Of a stretch of DNA of 64,000 nucleotides, positions 12,642 through 26,474 are shown piece by piece. Source of the DNA: Limnomonas spitsbergensis (lineage: Eukaryota > Chlorophyta > Chlorophyceae > Chlamydomonadales); contig JAYJMM010000054.1 in the NCBI GenBank assembly GCA_037349105.1, positions 310,001-374,000 of the forward strand. The letters are read 5' to 3'. Within the stretch, counting starts at the first letter, position 1, and each line of letters starts with the position of its first letter. Under the pieces are notes generated by a model, which saw nothing but the letters and a program-made list of their open reading frames with translations, searched no databases and was not told the DNA's origin. The position numbers and the translations under genes are program-made.

Positions 12642-13244
12642 CCTTTCCCCTCCTTCAGATGTTTGCGGTGGCTGGGGAGCTGGGAGAGATGAGCGAAAGG
12701 GGAGTGGAGGGCACGGCGCGACATGGGCACCAACATCCCTGCGACACAAGCAGGTACCCAATAACTCCCGGGGTCCATCCAGATGCCCTTAGACTCAGAT
12801 CCCTCCATAACAAGGACCATGCTGCTGCAAAATCCAACCAGTCAGGGTCCAACCACCCTCCCGTACCCCCCGTGCTCTCCTAGACTCTCCACTATACCCT
12901 CCTATAGACCCCCCATACCTCCCCATACCTCCATGCACCTCCTTATACCTCCTCGTACCTCCTTGTACCCTCCCGCAGCCCCTGTGCCCTCCCGTGCCCT
13001 CCCGTACTCTCCCGTACCCTGTCTCCACCTGTGGCATAAGATGTAGCTGAAGTCCTCAGCTGTAGTTGAAGCCTCTCCCCACCTGTGGCGTGCTTCCGTC
13101 ATCTTCAGCCTTGCCCTTAGCCCTGGTTCCTGAGCCCTCCAGCCTTGCCCTAAACCCTTGGGTCCTTATCCTTCCAGCCTGGCCCTCAACCCCTGGGTCC
13201 TTATTCCTCCAGCCTGCCCTTAACTCTGGATCTTGAGCCCTACA
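12642..13244. repeat. Spacer copy 9, exon-like core 12659-12753 (A/B recombinant)
   Basis: First copy with the type B acceptor tract CCCCTCCTTCAG, yet the body remains type A (GCGCGACATGG, CTGCTGCAAAATCC) and of the copy 2/3 subgroup. The crossover or conversion junction lies between the tract and the core. Confidence 0.9.
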
Positions 13245-14343
13245 GCCTGGCCCGCAACCCTGGGTCCTGAGATCTCCAGTATTCCCCTCAATCTTGTATT
13301 TAAAACCCTCCAGCCTTGCCCTCAACCATGGATCCAAGACCCTCCAGCCTTGCCCTCAACCCTGGGCCCTTATCCCTGCCCTGGCTTTTACTCCCACATG
13401 CCTGGCCCACAACCCTGGGTCCTGAGATCTCCAGTATTCCCCTCAATCCTGTTTTTAAACCCTCCAGCCTTGCCCTCAACCATGGATCCAAGACCCTCCA
13501 GCCTTGCCCTCAACCTTGGGTCCTTAACCCTGCCCTGGCTTTTACACCCACATGCCTGGCCCACAACCCTGGGTCCTGAGATCTCCAGTATTCCCCTCAA
13601 TCATGTATCCAAAACCCTCCAGCCTTGCCCTCAACCATGGATCCAAAACCCTCCAGCCTTGCCCTCAACCCTGGGCCCTTATCCCTGCCCTGGCTTTTAC
13701 ACCCACATGCCTGGCCCACAACCCTGGGTCCTGAGATCTCCAGTATTCCCCTCAATCCTGTATCCAAAACCCTCCAGCCTTGCCCTCAACCATGGATCCA
13801 AAACCCTCCAGCCTTGCCCTCAACCCTGGGCCCTTATCCATGCCCTGGCTTTTACACCCACATGCCTAGCCCACAACCCTGGGTCCTGAGATCTCCAGTA
13901 TTCCCCTCAATCATGTATCCAAAACCCTCTAGCCTTGCCCTCAACCATGGATCCAAAACACTCCAGCCTTGCCCTCAACCCTGGGCCCTTATCCCTGCCC
14001 TGGCTTTTACACCCACATGCATGGCCCACAACCCAGGGTTCAAAACCCTCCTGCCTTGTCCTCAATCTTGGATCCAAAACCCTCCAGTATTCCCCTCAAT
14101 CCTGTATTTAAAACCCTCCAGCCTTGCCCTCAACCATGGATCCAAGACCCTGGGCCCTTATCCCTGCCCTGGCTTTTACACCCACATGCCTGGCCCACAA
14201 CCCAGGGTTCAAAACCCTCCTGCCTTGCCCTCAATCTTGGATCCAAAACCCTCCAGCCTTGCCCTCAACCCTGGATCCAAAACCCTCCAGCCTTGCCCTC
14301 GACCCTGGGTCCTTAACCCTGCCCTGGCTTTTACACCCACATG

Positions 14344-14949
14344 CCTTTCCCCTCCTTCAGATGTTTGCGGTGGCTGGGGAGCTGGGAGAGATGAGCGAAA
14401 TGGGAGTGGAGGGCACGGCGCAACATGGGCACCAACATCCCTTCGACACAAGCAGGTACCCAATAACTCCCGGGGTCCATCCAGATGCCCTTAGACTCAG
14501 ATCCCTCCATAACAAGGACCATGCTGCTGCTGTAAAATCCAACCAGTCAGGGTCCAGCCACCCTCCCGTACCCCCCGTGCTCTCCTAGACTCTCCACCAT
14601 ACCCTCCTATAGACCCCCCATACCTCCCCATACCTCCATGCACCTCCTTATACCTCCTCGTACCTCCTTGTACCCTCCCGCAGCCCCTGTGCCCTCCCTT
14701 GCCCTCCCGTACTCTCCCGTACCCTGTCCCCACCTGTGGCATAAGATGTAGCTGAAGTCCTCAGCTGTAGTTGAAGCCTCTCCCCACCTGTGGCGTGCTT
14801 CCGTCATCTTCAGCCTTGCCCTTAGCCCTGGTTCCTGAGCCCTCCAGCCTTGCCCTAAACCCTTGGGTCCTTATCCGTCCAGCCTTGCCCTCAACCCCTG
14901 GGTCCTTATTCCTCCAGCCTGCCCTTAACTCTGGATCTTGAGCCCTACA
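14344..14949. repeat. Spacer copy 10, exon-like core 14361-14455
   Basis: First full type B copy: GCGCAACATGG and a CTGCTGCTGTAAAATCC triplet expansion, making it 3 bp longer. The core has GCGAAATGGG (private) and CCCTTCGACAC (shared with copy 6). Confidence 0.9.
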
Positions 14950-15569
14950 GCCTGGCCCACAACCCTGGGTCCTGAGATCTCCAGTATTCCCCTCAATCCT
15001 GTATTTAAAACCCTCCAGCATTGCCCTCAACCCTGGATCCAAAACCCTCCAGCCTTGCCCTCAACCCTGGGCCCTTAACCCTGCCCTGGCTTTTACACCC
15101 ACATGCCTGGCCCACAACCCTGGGTCCTGAGATCTCCAGTATTCCCCTCAATCCTGTATCCCAAACCCTCCAGCCTTGCCCTCAACCATGGATCTAAAAC
15201 CCTCCAGCCTTGCCCTCAACCTTGGGTCCTTATCCATGCCCTGGCTTTTACACCCACATGCCTGGCCCACAACCCAGGGTCCTGAGATCTCCAGTATTTC
15301 CCTCAATCCTGTATCCCAAACCCTCCAGCCTTGCCCTCAACCATGGATCCAAAACCCTCCAGCCTTGCCCTCAACCCTGGGCCCTTATCCCTGCCCTGGC
15401 TTTTACACCCACATGTCTGGCCCACAACCCAGGGTTAAAACCCTCCAGTATTCCCCTCAATCCTGTATCCAAAACCCTCCAGCCTTGCCCTCAACCCTGG
15501 ATCCAAAACCCTCCAGCCTTGCCCTCGACCCTGGGTCCTTAACCCTGCCCTGGCTTTTACACCCACATG

Positions 15570-16175
15570 CCTTTCCCCCCCTTCAGATGTTTGCGGTGGC
15601 TGGGGAGCTGGGAGAGATGAGCGAAAGGGGAGTGGAGGGCACGGCGCAACATGGGCACCAACATCCCTGCGACACAAGCAGGTACCCAATAACTCCCGGG
15701 GTCCATCCAGATGCCCTTAGACTCAGATCCCTCCATAACAAGGACCATGCTGCTGCTTTAAAATCCAACCAGTCAGGGTCCAGCCACCCTCCCGTACCCC
15801 CCGTGCTCTCCTAGACTCTCCACCATACCCTCCTATAGACCCCCCATACCTCCCCATACCTCCATGCACCTCCTTATACCTCCTCGTACCTCCTTGTACC
15901 CTCCCGCAGCCCCTGTGCCCTCCCGTGCCCTCCCGTACTCTCCCGTACCCTGTCCCCACATGTGGCATAAGATGTAGCTGAAGTCCTCAGCTGTAGTTGA
16001 AGCCTCTCCCCACCTGTGGCGTGCTTCCGTCATCTTCAGCCTTGCCCTTAGCCCTGGTTCCTGAGCCCTCCAGCCTTGCCCTAAACCCTTGGGTCCTTAT
16101 CCTTCCAGCCTTGCCCTCAACCCCTGGGTCCTTATTCCTCCAGCCTGCCCTTAACTCTGGATCTTGAGCCCTACA
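15570..16175. repeat. Spacer copy 11, exon-like core 15587-15681 (A/B recombinant)
   Basis: Type A acceptor tract (CCCCCCCTTCAG) joined to a type B body, the mirror image of copy 9. CTGCTGCTTTAAAATCC is private; CCCCACATGTGG is shared with copy 12. Confidence 0.9.
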
Positions 16176-16951
16176 GCCTGGCCCACAACCCTGGGTCCTG
16201 AGATCTCCAGTATTCCCCTCAATCCTGTATTTAAAACCCTCCAGCCTTGCCCTCAACCATGGATCCAAGACCCTCCAGCCTTGCCCTCAACCATGGGTCC
16301 TTAACCCTGCCCTGGCTTTTACACCCACATGCCTGGCCCACAACCCTGGGTCCTGAGATCTCCAGTATTCCCCTCAATCCTGTATCCCAAACCCTCCAGC
16401 CTTGCCCTCAACCATGGATCCAAGACCCTCCAGCCTTGCCCTCAACCCTGGGCCCTTATCCCTGCCCTGGCTTTTACACCCACATGCCTGGCCCACAACC
16501 CTGGGTCCTTAGATCTCCAGTATTCCCCTCAATCTTGTATCCCAAACCCTCCAGCCTTGCCCTCAACCATGGATCTAAAACCCTCCAACCTTGCCCTCAA
16601 CCCTGGGCCCTTATCCCTGCCCTGGCTTTTACACCCACATGCCTGGCCCACAACCCTGGGTCCTGAGATCTCCAGTATTCCCCTCAATCCTGTATCCAAA
16701 ACCCTCCAGCCTTGCCCTCAACCATGGATCCAAGACCCTCCAGCCTTGCCCTCAACCCTGGGCCCTTATCCCTGCCCTGGCTTTTACACCCACATGTCTG
16801 ACCCACAACCCAGGGTTCAAAACCCTCCTGCCTTGCCCTCAATCTTGGATCCAAAACCCTCCAGCCTTGCCCTCAACCCTGGATCCAAAACCCTCCAGCC
16901 TTGCCCTCGACCCTGGGTCCTTAACCCTGCCCTGGCTTTTACACCCACATG

Positions 16952-17553
16952 CCTTTCCCCCCCTTCAGATGTTTGCGGTGGCTGGGGAGCTGGGAGAGAT
17001 GAGCGAAAGGGGAGTGGAGGGCACGGCGTGACATGGGCACCAACATCCCTGCGACACAAGCAGGTACCCAATAACTCCCGGGGTCCATCCAGATGCCCTT
17101 AGACTCAGATCCCTCCATAACAAGGACCATGCTGCTGCAAAATCCAACCAGTCAGGGTCCAGCCACCCTCCCGTACCCCCCGTGCTCTCCTAGACTCTCC
17201 ACCATACCCTCCTATAGACCCCCCATACCCCCCCATACCTCCATGCTCCTCCTTATACCTCCTCGTACCTCCTTGTACCCTCCCGCAGCCCCTGTGCCCT
17301 CCCGTGCCCTCCCGTACTCTCCCGTACCCTGTCCCCACATGTGGCATAAGATGTAGCTGAAGTCCTCAGCTGTAGTTGAAGCCTCTCCCCACCTGTGGCG
17401 TGCTTCCGTCATCTTCAGCGTTGCCCTTAGCCCAGGTTCCTAAGCCTCCAGCCTTGCCCTACACCCTTGGGTCCTTATCCTTCCAGCCTTGCCCTCAACC
17501 CCTAGGTCCTTAATCCTCCAGCCTGCCCTTAACTCTGGATCTTGAGCCCTACA
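16952..17553. repeat. Spacer copy 12, core 16969-17063 with in-frame TGA
   Basis: Type A body. CGA in the core has become TGA (GGCGTGACATGG), which closes the ATG-initiated frame after GVEGTA. Other private changes (CATACCCCCCC, CATGCTCCT, CAGCGTTGCCC, CCCAGGTTCCTAAG) make this the most decayed copy in the window. Confidence 0.9.
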
Positions 17554-18774
17554 GCCTGGCCCACAACCCTGGGTCCTGAGATCTCCAGTATTCCCCTCAA
17601 TTCTGTATTTAAAACCCTCCAGCCTTGCCCTCAACCCTGGATCCAAAACCCTCCAGCCTTGCCCTCAACCCTGGGCCCTTAACCCTGCCCTGGTTTTTAC
17701 ACCCACATGCCTGTCCCACAACCCTGGGTCCTTAGACCTCCAGCCTTGCCCTCAACCATGGATCCAAGACCCTCCAGCCTTGCCCTCAACCTTGGGTCCT
17801 TAACCCTGCCCTGGCTTTTACACCCACATGCCTGGCCCACAACCCTGGGTCCTGAGATCTCCAGTATTCCCCTCAATCCTGTATTTAAAACCCTCAAGCC
17901 TTGCCCTCAACCCTGGATCCAAGACCCTCCACCCTTGCCCTCAACCCTGGGTCCTTAACCCTGCCCTGGCTTTTACACCCACATGCCTGGCCCACAACCC
18001 TGGGTCCTGAGATCTCCAGTATTCCCCTCAATCCTGTATCCCAAACCCTCCAGCCTTGCCCTCAACCATGGATCCAAAACCCTCCAGCCTTGCCCTCAAC
18101 CCTGGGCCCTTATCCCTGCCCTGGCTTTTACACCCACATGCCTGGCCCACAACCCTGGGTCCTGAGATCTCCAGTATTCCCCTCAATCCTGTATCTCAAA
18201 CCCTCCAGCCTTGCCCTCAACCATGGATCCAAAACCCTCCAGCCTTGCCCTCAACCCTGGGCCCTTATCCCTGCCCTGGCTTTTACACCCACATGCCTGG
18301 CCCACAACCCTGGGTCCTGAGATCTCCAGTATTCCCCTCAATCATGTATCCAAAACCCTCCAGCCTTGCCCTCAACCATGGATCCAAAACACTCCAGCCT
18401 TGCCCTCAACCCTGGGCCCTTATCCCTGCCCTGGCTTTTACACCCACATGCCTGGCCCACAACCCAGGGTTCAAAACCCTCCTGCCTTGCCCTCAATCTT
18501 GGATCCAAAACCCTCCAGTATTCCCCTCAATCCTGTATTTAAAACCCTCCAGCCTTGCCCTCAACCATGGATCCAAGACCCTGGGCCCTTATCCCTGCCC
18601 TGGCTTTTACACCCACATGCCTGGCCCACAACCTAGGGTTCAAAACCCTCCTGCCTTGCCCTCAATCTTGGATCCAAAACCCTCCAGCCTTGCCCTCAAC
18701 CCTGGATCCAAAACCCTCCAGCCTTGCCCTCGACCCTGGGTCCTTAACCCTGCCCTGGCTTTTACACCCACATG

Positions 18775-19380
18775 TCTTTCCCCTCCTTCAGATGTTTGCG
18801 GTGGCTGGGGAGCTGGGAGAGATGAGCGAAAGGGGAGTGGAGGGCACGGCGCAACATGGGCACCAACATCCCTGCGACACAAGCAGGTACCCAATAACTC
18901 CCGGGGTCCATCCAGATGCCCTTAGACTCAGATCCCTCCATAACAAGGACCATGCTGCTGCTGTAAAATCCAACCAGTCAGGGTCCAGCCACCCTCCCGT
19001 ACCCCCCGTGCTCTCCTAGACTCTCCACCATACCCTCCTATAGACCCCCCATACCTCCCCATACCTCCATGCACCTCCTTATACCTCCTCGTACCTCCTT
19101 GTACCCTCCCGCAGCCCCTGTGCCCTCCCGTGCCCTCCCGTACTCTCCCGTACCCTGTCCCCACCTGTGGCATAAGATGTAGCTGAAGTCCTCAGCTGTA
19201 GTTGAAGCCTCTCCCCACCTGTGGCGTGCTTCCGTCATCTTCAGCCTTGCCCTTAGCCCTGGTTCCTGAGCCCTCCAGCCTTGCCCTAAACCCTTGGGTC
19301 CTTATCCTTCCAGCCTTGCCCTCAACTACTGGGTCCTTATTCCTCCAGCCTGCCCTTAACTCTGGATCTTGAGCCCTACA
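18775..19380. repeat. Spacer copy 13, exon-like core 18792-18886
   Basis: Type B. CACATGTCTTTCCCC just upstream is shared only with copy 14, showing that the two ends of the 3,667-bp interval 18792-22459 descend from one unit. Confidence 0.9.
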
Positions 19381-22300
19381 GCCTGGCCCACAACCCTGGG
19401 TCCTGAGATCTCCAGTATTCCCCTCAATCCTGTATTTAAAACCCTCCAGCCTTGCCCTCAACCATGGATCCAAGACCCTCCAGCCTTGCCCTCAACCCTG
19501 GGCCCTTATCCCTGCCCTGGCTTTTACACCCACATGCCTGGCCCACAACCCTGGGTCCTGAGATCTCCAGTATTCCCCTCAATCCTGTATTTAAAACCCT
19601 CCAGCCTTGCCCTCAACCATGGATCCAAGACCCTCCAGCCTTGCCCTCAACCTTGGGTCCTTAACCCTGCCCTGGCTTTTACACCCACATGCCTGGCCCA
19701 CAACCCTGGGTCCTGAGATCTCCAGTATTCCCCTCAATCTTGTATCCAAAACCCTCCAGCCTTGCCCTCAACCATGGATCCAAAACCCTCCAGCCTTGCC
19801 CTCAACCCTGGGCCCTTATCCCTGCCCTGGCTTTTACACCCACATGCCTGGCCCACAACCCTGGGTCCTGAGATCTCCAGCCTTGCCCTCAACCATGGAT
19901 CCAAGACCCTCCAGCCTTGCCCTCAACCTTGGGTCCTTAACCCTGCCCTGGCTTTTACACCCACATGCCTGGCCCACAACCCTGGGTCCTGAGATCTCCA
20001 GTATTCCCCTCAATCCTGTATTTAAAACCCTCAAGCCTTGCCCTCAACCCTGGATCCAAGACCCTCCACCCTTGCCCTCAACCCTGGGTCCTTAACCCTG
20101 CCCTGGCTTTTACACCCACATGCCTGGCCCACAACCCTGGGTCCTGAGATCTCCAGTATTCCCCTCAATCCTGTATCCCAAACCCTCCAGCCTTGCCCTC
20201 AACCATGGATCCAAAACCCTCCAGCCTTGCCCTCAACCCTGGGCCCTTATCCCTGCCCTGGCTTTTACACCCACATGCCTGGCCCACAACCCTGGGTCCT
20301 GAGATCTCCAGTATTCCCCTCAATCCTGTATCTCAAACCCTCCAGCCTTGCCCTCAACCATGGATCCAAAACCCTCCAGCCTTGCCCTCAACCCTGGGCC
20401 CTTATCCCTGCCCTGGCTTTTACACCCACATGCCTGGCCCACAACCCTGGGTCCTGAGATCTCCAGTATTCCCCTCAATCATGTATCCAAAACCCTCCAG
20501 CCTTGCCCTCAACCATGGATCCAAAACACTCCAGCCTTGCCCTCAACCCTGGGCCCTTATCCCTGCCCTGGCTTTTACACCCACATGCCTGGCCCACAAC
20601 CCAGGGTTCAAAACCCTCCTGCCTTGCCCTCAATCTTGGATCCAAAACCCTCCAGTATTCCCCTCAATCCTGTATTTAAAACCCTCCAGCCTTGCCCTCA
20701 ACCATGGATCCAAGACCCTGGGCCCTTATCCCTGCCCTGGCTTTTACACCCACATGCCTGGCCCACAACCTAGGGTTCAAAACCCTCCTGCCTTGCCCTC
20801 AATCTTGGATCCAAAACCCTCCAGCCTTGCCCTCAACCCTGGATCCAAAACCCTCCAGCCTTGCCCTCGACCCTGGGTCCTTAACCCTGCCCTGGCTTTT
20901 ACACCCACATGCCTGGCCCACAACCCTGGGTCCTGAGATCTCCAGTATTCCCCTCAATCCTGTATCCCAAACCCTCCAGCCTTGCCCTCAACCATGGATC
21001 CAAAACCCTCCAGCCTTGCCCTCAACCCTGGGCCCTTATCCCTGCCCTGGCTTTTACACCCACATGCCTGGCCCACAACCCTGGGTCCTGAGATCTCCAG
21101 TATTCCCCTCAATCCTGTATTTAAAACCCTCCAGCCTTGCCCTCAACCATGGATCCAAGACCCTCCAGCCTTGCCCTCAACCTTGGGTCCTTAACCCTGC
21201 CCTGGCTTTTACACCCACATGCCTGGCCCACAACCCTGGGTCCTGAGATCTCCAGTATTCCCCTCAATCTTGTATCCAAAACCCTCCAGCCTTGCCCTCA
21301 ACCATGGATCCAAAACCCTCCAGCCTTGCCCTCAACCCTGGGCCCTTATCCCTGCCCTGGCTTTTACACCCACATGCCTGGCCCACAACCCTGGGTCCTG
21401 AGATCTCCAGTATTCCCCTCAATCCTGTATCCAAAATCCTCCAGCCTTGCCCTCAACCATGGATCCAAAACCCTCCAGCCTTGCCCTCAACCCTGGGCCC
21501 TTATCCCTGCCCTGGATTTTACACCCACATGCCTGGCCCACAACCCTAGGTCCTGAGATCTCCAGTATTCCCCTCAATCCTGTATCCAAAACCCTCCAGC
21601 CTTGCCCTCAACCATGGATCCAAAACACTCCAGCCTTGCCCTCAACCCTGGATCCGTAACCCTGCCCTGTCTTTTACACCCACATGCCTGGCCCACAACC
21701 CTGGGTCCTGAGACCTCCAGTGTTCCCCTCAATCTTGTATCCAAAACCCTCCAGCCTTGCCCTCAACACTGGGTTCTTAACCCTGCCCTGGCTTTTACAC
21801 CCACATGCCTGGCCCACAACCCTGGGTCCTGAGATCTCCAGTATTCCCCTCAATCATGTATCCAAAACCCTCCAGCCTTGCCCTCAACCATGGATCCAAA
21901 ACCCTCCAGCCTTGCCCTCAACCCTGGGCCCTTATCCCTGCCCTGGCTTTTACACCCACATGCCTGGCCCACAACCCTGGGTCCTGAGATCTCCAGTATT
22001 CCCCTCAATCATGTATCCAAAACCCTCCAGCCTTGCCCTCAACCATGGATCCAAAACACTCCAGCCTTGCCCTCAACCCTGGGCCCTTATCCCTGCCCTG
22101 GCTTTTACACCCACATGCCTGGCCCACAACCCAGGGTTCAAAACCCTCCTGCCTTGCCCTCAATCTTGGATCCAAAACCCTCCAGTATTCCCCTCAATCC
22201 TGTATTTAAAACCCTCCAGCCTTGCCCTCAACCATGGATCCAAGACCCTGGGCCCTTATCCCTGCCCTGGCTTTTACACCCACATGCCTGGCCCACAACC

Positions 22301-22441
22301 TAGGGTTCAAAACCCTCCTGCCTTGCCCTCAATCTTGGATCCAAAACCCTCCAGCCTTGCCCTCAACCCTGGATCCAAAACCCTCCAGCCTTGCCCTCGA
22401 CCCTGGGTCCTTAACCCTGCCCTGGCTTTTACACCCACATG

Positions 22442-23047
22442 TCTTTCCCCTCCTTCAGATGTTTGCGGTGGCTGGGGAGCTGGGAGAGATGAGCGAAAGG
22501 GGAGTGGAGGGCACGGCGCAACATGGGCACCAACATCCCTGCGACACAAGCAGGTACCCAATAACTCCCGGGGTCCATCCAGATGCCCTTAGACTCAGAT
22601 CCCTCCATAACAAGGACCATGCTGCTGCTGTAAAATCCAACCAGTCAGGGTCCAGCCACCCTCCCGTACCCCCCGTGCTCTCCTAGACTCTCCACCATAC
22701 CCTCCTATAGACCCCCCATACCTCCCCATACCTCCATGCACCTCCTTATACCTCCTCGTACCTCCTTGTACCCTCCCGCAGCCCCTGTGCCCTCCCGTGC
22801 CCTCCCGTACTCTCCCGTACCCTGTCCCCACCTGTGGCATAAGATGTAGCTGAAGTCCTCAGCTGTAGTTGAAGCCTCTCCCCACCTGTGGCGTGCTTCC
22901 GTCATCTTCAGCCTTGCCCTTAGCCCTGGTTCCTGAGCCCTCCAGCCTTGCCCTAAACCCTTGGGTCCTTATCCTTCCAGCCTTGCCCTCAACTACTGGG
23001 TCCTTATTCCTCCAGCCTGCCCTTAACTCTGGATCTTGAGCCCTACA
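22442..23047. repeat. Spacer copy 14, exon-like core 22459-22553
   Basis: Type B, sister of copy 13 by CACATGTCTTTCCCC. Followed by only ~480 bp of monomers before copy 15. Confidence 0.9.
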
Positions 23048-23527
23048 GCCTGGCCCACAACCCTGGGTCCTGAGATCTCCAGTATTCCCCTCAATCCTGT
23101 ATTTAAAACCCTCCAGCCTTGCCCTCAACCATGGATCCAAAACACTCCAGCCTTGCCCTCAACCCTGGGCCCTTATCCCTGCCCTGGCTTTTACACCCAC
23201 ATGCCTGGCCCACAACCCAGGGTTCAAAACCCTCCTGCCTTGCCCTCAATCTTGGATCCAAAAACCTCCAGTATTCCCCTCAATCCTGTATTTAAAACCC
23301 TCCAGCCTTGCCCTCAACCATGGATCCAAGACCCTGGGCCCTTATCCCTGCCCTGGCTTTTACACCCACATGCCTGGCCCACAACCTAGGGTTCAAAACC
23401 CTCCTGCCTTGCCCTCAATCTTGGATCCAAAACCCTCCAGCCTTGCCCTCAACCCTGGATCCAAAACCCTCCAGCCTTGCCCTCGACCCTGGGTCCTTAA
23501 CCCTGCCCTGGCTTTTACACCCACATG

Positions 23528-24133
23528 CCTTTCCCCTCCTTCAGATGTTTGCGGTGGCTGGGGAGCTGGGAGAGATGAGCGAAAGGGGAGTGGAGGGCAC
23601 GGCGCAACATGGGCACCAACATCCCTGCGACACAAGCAGGTACCCAATAACTCCCGGGGTCCATCCAGATGCCCTTAGACTCAGATCCCTCCATAACAAG
23701 GACCATGCTGCTGCTGTAAAATCCAACCAGTCAGGGTCCAGCCACCCTCCCGTACCCCCCGTGCTCTCCTAGACTCTCCACCATACCCTCCTATAGACCC
23801 CCCATACCTCCCCATACCTCCATGCACCTCCTTATACCTCCTCGTACCTCCTTGTACCCTCCCGCAGCCCCTGTGCCCTCCCGTGCCCTCCCGTACTCTC
23901 CCGTACCCTGTCCCCACCTGTGGCATAAGATGTAGCTGAAGTCCTCAGCTGTAGTTGAAGCCTCTCCCCACCTGTGGCGTGCTTCCGTCATCTTCAGCCT
24001 TGCCCTTAGCCCTGGTTCCTGAGCCCTCCAGCCTTGCCCTAAACCCTTGGGTCCTTATCCTTCCAGCCTTGCCCTCAACTACTGGGTCCTTATTCCTCCA
24101 GCCTGCCCTTAACTCTGGATCTTGAGCCCTACA
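23528..24133. repeat. Spacer copy 15, exon-like core 23545-23639
   Basis: Standard type B copy, 1,086 bp after copy 14. Followed by AGCCATGCCC, a private change in the next monomers. Confidence 0.9.
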
Positions 24134-25388
24134 GCCTGGCCCACAACCCTGGGTCCTGAGATCTCCAGTATTCCCCTCAATCCTGTATTTAAAACCCTCC
24201 AGCCATGCCCTCAACCATGGATCCAAGACCCTCCAGCCTTGCCCTCAACCCTGGGCCCTTATCCCTGCCCTGGCTTTTACACCCACATGCCTGGCCCACA
24301 ACCCTGGGTCCTGAGATCTCCAGTATTCCCCTCAATCCTGTATTTAAAACCCTCCAGCCTTGCCCTCAACCATGGATCCAAGACCCTCCAGCCTTGCCCT
24401 CAACCTTGGGTCCTTAACCCTGCCCTGGCTTTTACACCCACATGCCTGGCCCACAACCCTGGGTCCTGAGATCTCCAGTATTCCCCTCAATCTTGTATCC
24501 AAAACCCTCCAGCCTTGCCCTCAACCATGGATCCAAAACCCTCCAGCCTTGCCCTCAACCCTGGGCCCTTATCCCTGCCCTGGCTTTTACACCCACATGC
24601 ATGGCCCACAACCCTGGGTCCTGAGATCTCCAGTATTCCCCTCAATCCTGTATCCAAAACCCTCCAGCCTTGCCCTCAACCATGGATCCAAAACCCTCCA
24701 GCCTTGCCCTCAACCCTGGGCCCTTATCCATGCCCTGGCTTTTACACCCACATGCCTGGCCCACAACCCTGGGTCCTGAGATCTCCAGTATTCCCCTCAA
24801 TCCTGTATCCAAAACCCTCCAGCCTTGCCCTCAACCGTGGATCCAAAACACTCCAGCCTTGCCCTCAACCCTGGATCCTTAACCCTGCCCTGTCTTTTAC
24901 ACCCACATGCCTGGCCCACAACCCTGGGTCCTGAGACCTCCAATGTTCCCCTCAATCTTGTATCCAAAACCCTCCAGCCTTGCCCTCAACCATGGATCCA
25001 AAACACTCCAGCCTTGCCCTCAACCCTGGGCCCTTATCCCTGCCCTGGCTTTTACACCCACATGCCTGGCCCACAACCCAGGGTTCAAAACCCTCCTGCC
25101 TTGCCCTCAATCTTGGATCCAAAACCCTCCAGTATTCCCCTCAATCCTGTATTTAAAACCCTCCAGCCTTGCCCTCAACCATGGATCCAAGACCCTGGGC
25201 CCTTATCCCTGCCCTGGCTTTTACACCCACATGCCTGGCCCACAACCTAGGGTTCAAAACCCTCCTGCCTTGCCCTCAATCTTGGATCCAAAACCCTCCA
25301 GCCTTGCCCTCAACCCTGGATCCAAAACCCTCCAGCCTTGCCCTCGACCCTGGGTCCTTAACCCTGCCCTGGCTTTTACACCCACATG

Positions 25389-25994
25389 CCTTTCCCCTCC
25401 TTCAGATGTTTGCGGTGGCTGGGGAGCTGGGAGAGATGAGCGAAAGGGGAGTGGAGGGCACGGCGCAACATGGGCACCAACATCCCTGCGACACAAGCAG
25501 GTACCCAATAACTCCCGGGGTCCATCCAGATGCCCTTAGACTCAGATCCCTCCATAACAAGGACCATGCTGCTGCTGTAAAATCCAACCAGTCAGGGTCC
25601 AGCCACCCTCCCGTACCCCCCGTGCTCTCCTAGACTCTCCACCATACCCTCCTATAGACCCCCCATACCTCCCCATACCTCCATGCACCTCCTTATACCT
25701 CCTCGTACCTCCTTGTACCCTCCCGCAGCCCCTGTGCCCTCCCGTGCCCTCCCGTACTCTCCCGTACCCTGTCCCCACCTGTGGCATAAGATGTAGCTGA
25801 AGTCCTCAGCTGTAGTTGAAGCCTCTCCCCACCTGTGGCGTGCTTCCGTCATCTTCAGCCTTGCCCTTAGCCCTGGTTCCTGAGCCCTCCAGCCTTGCCC
25901 TAAACCCTTGGGTCCTTATCCTTCCAGCCTTGCCCTCAACTACTGGGTCCTTATTCCTCCAGCCTGCCCTTAACTCTGGATCTTGAGCCCTACA
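25389..25994. repeat. Spacer copy 16, exon-like core 25406-25500
   Basis: Standard type B copy. The 1,086-bp step to copy 17 repeats the step between copies 14 and 15. Confidence 0.9.
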
Positions 25995-26474
25995 GCCTGG
26001 CCCACAACCCTGGGTCCTGAGATCTCCAGTATTCCCCTCAATCCTGTATTTAAAACCCTCCAGCCTTGCCCTCAACCATGGATCCAAGACCCTCCAGCCT
26101 TGCCCTCAACCCTGGGCCCTTATCCCTGCCCTGGCTTTTACACCCACATGCCTGGCCCACAACCCAGGGTTCAAAACCCTCCTGCCTTGCCCTCAATCTT
26201 GGATCCAAAACCCTCCAGTATTCCCCTCAATCCTGTATTTAAAACCCTCCAGCCTTGCCCTCAACCATGGATCCAAGACCCTGGGCCCTTATCCCTGCCC
26301 TGGCTTTTACACCCACATGCCTGGCCCACAACCTAGGGTTCAAAACCCTCCTGCCTTGCCCTCAATCTTGGATCCAAAACCCTCCAGCCTTGCCCTCAAC
26401 CCTGGATCCAAAACCCTCCAGCCTTGCCCTCGACCCTGGGTCCTTAACCCTGCCCTGGCTTTTACACCCACATG

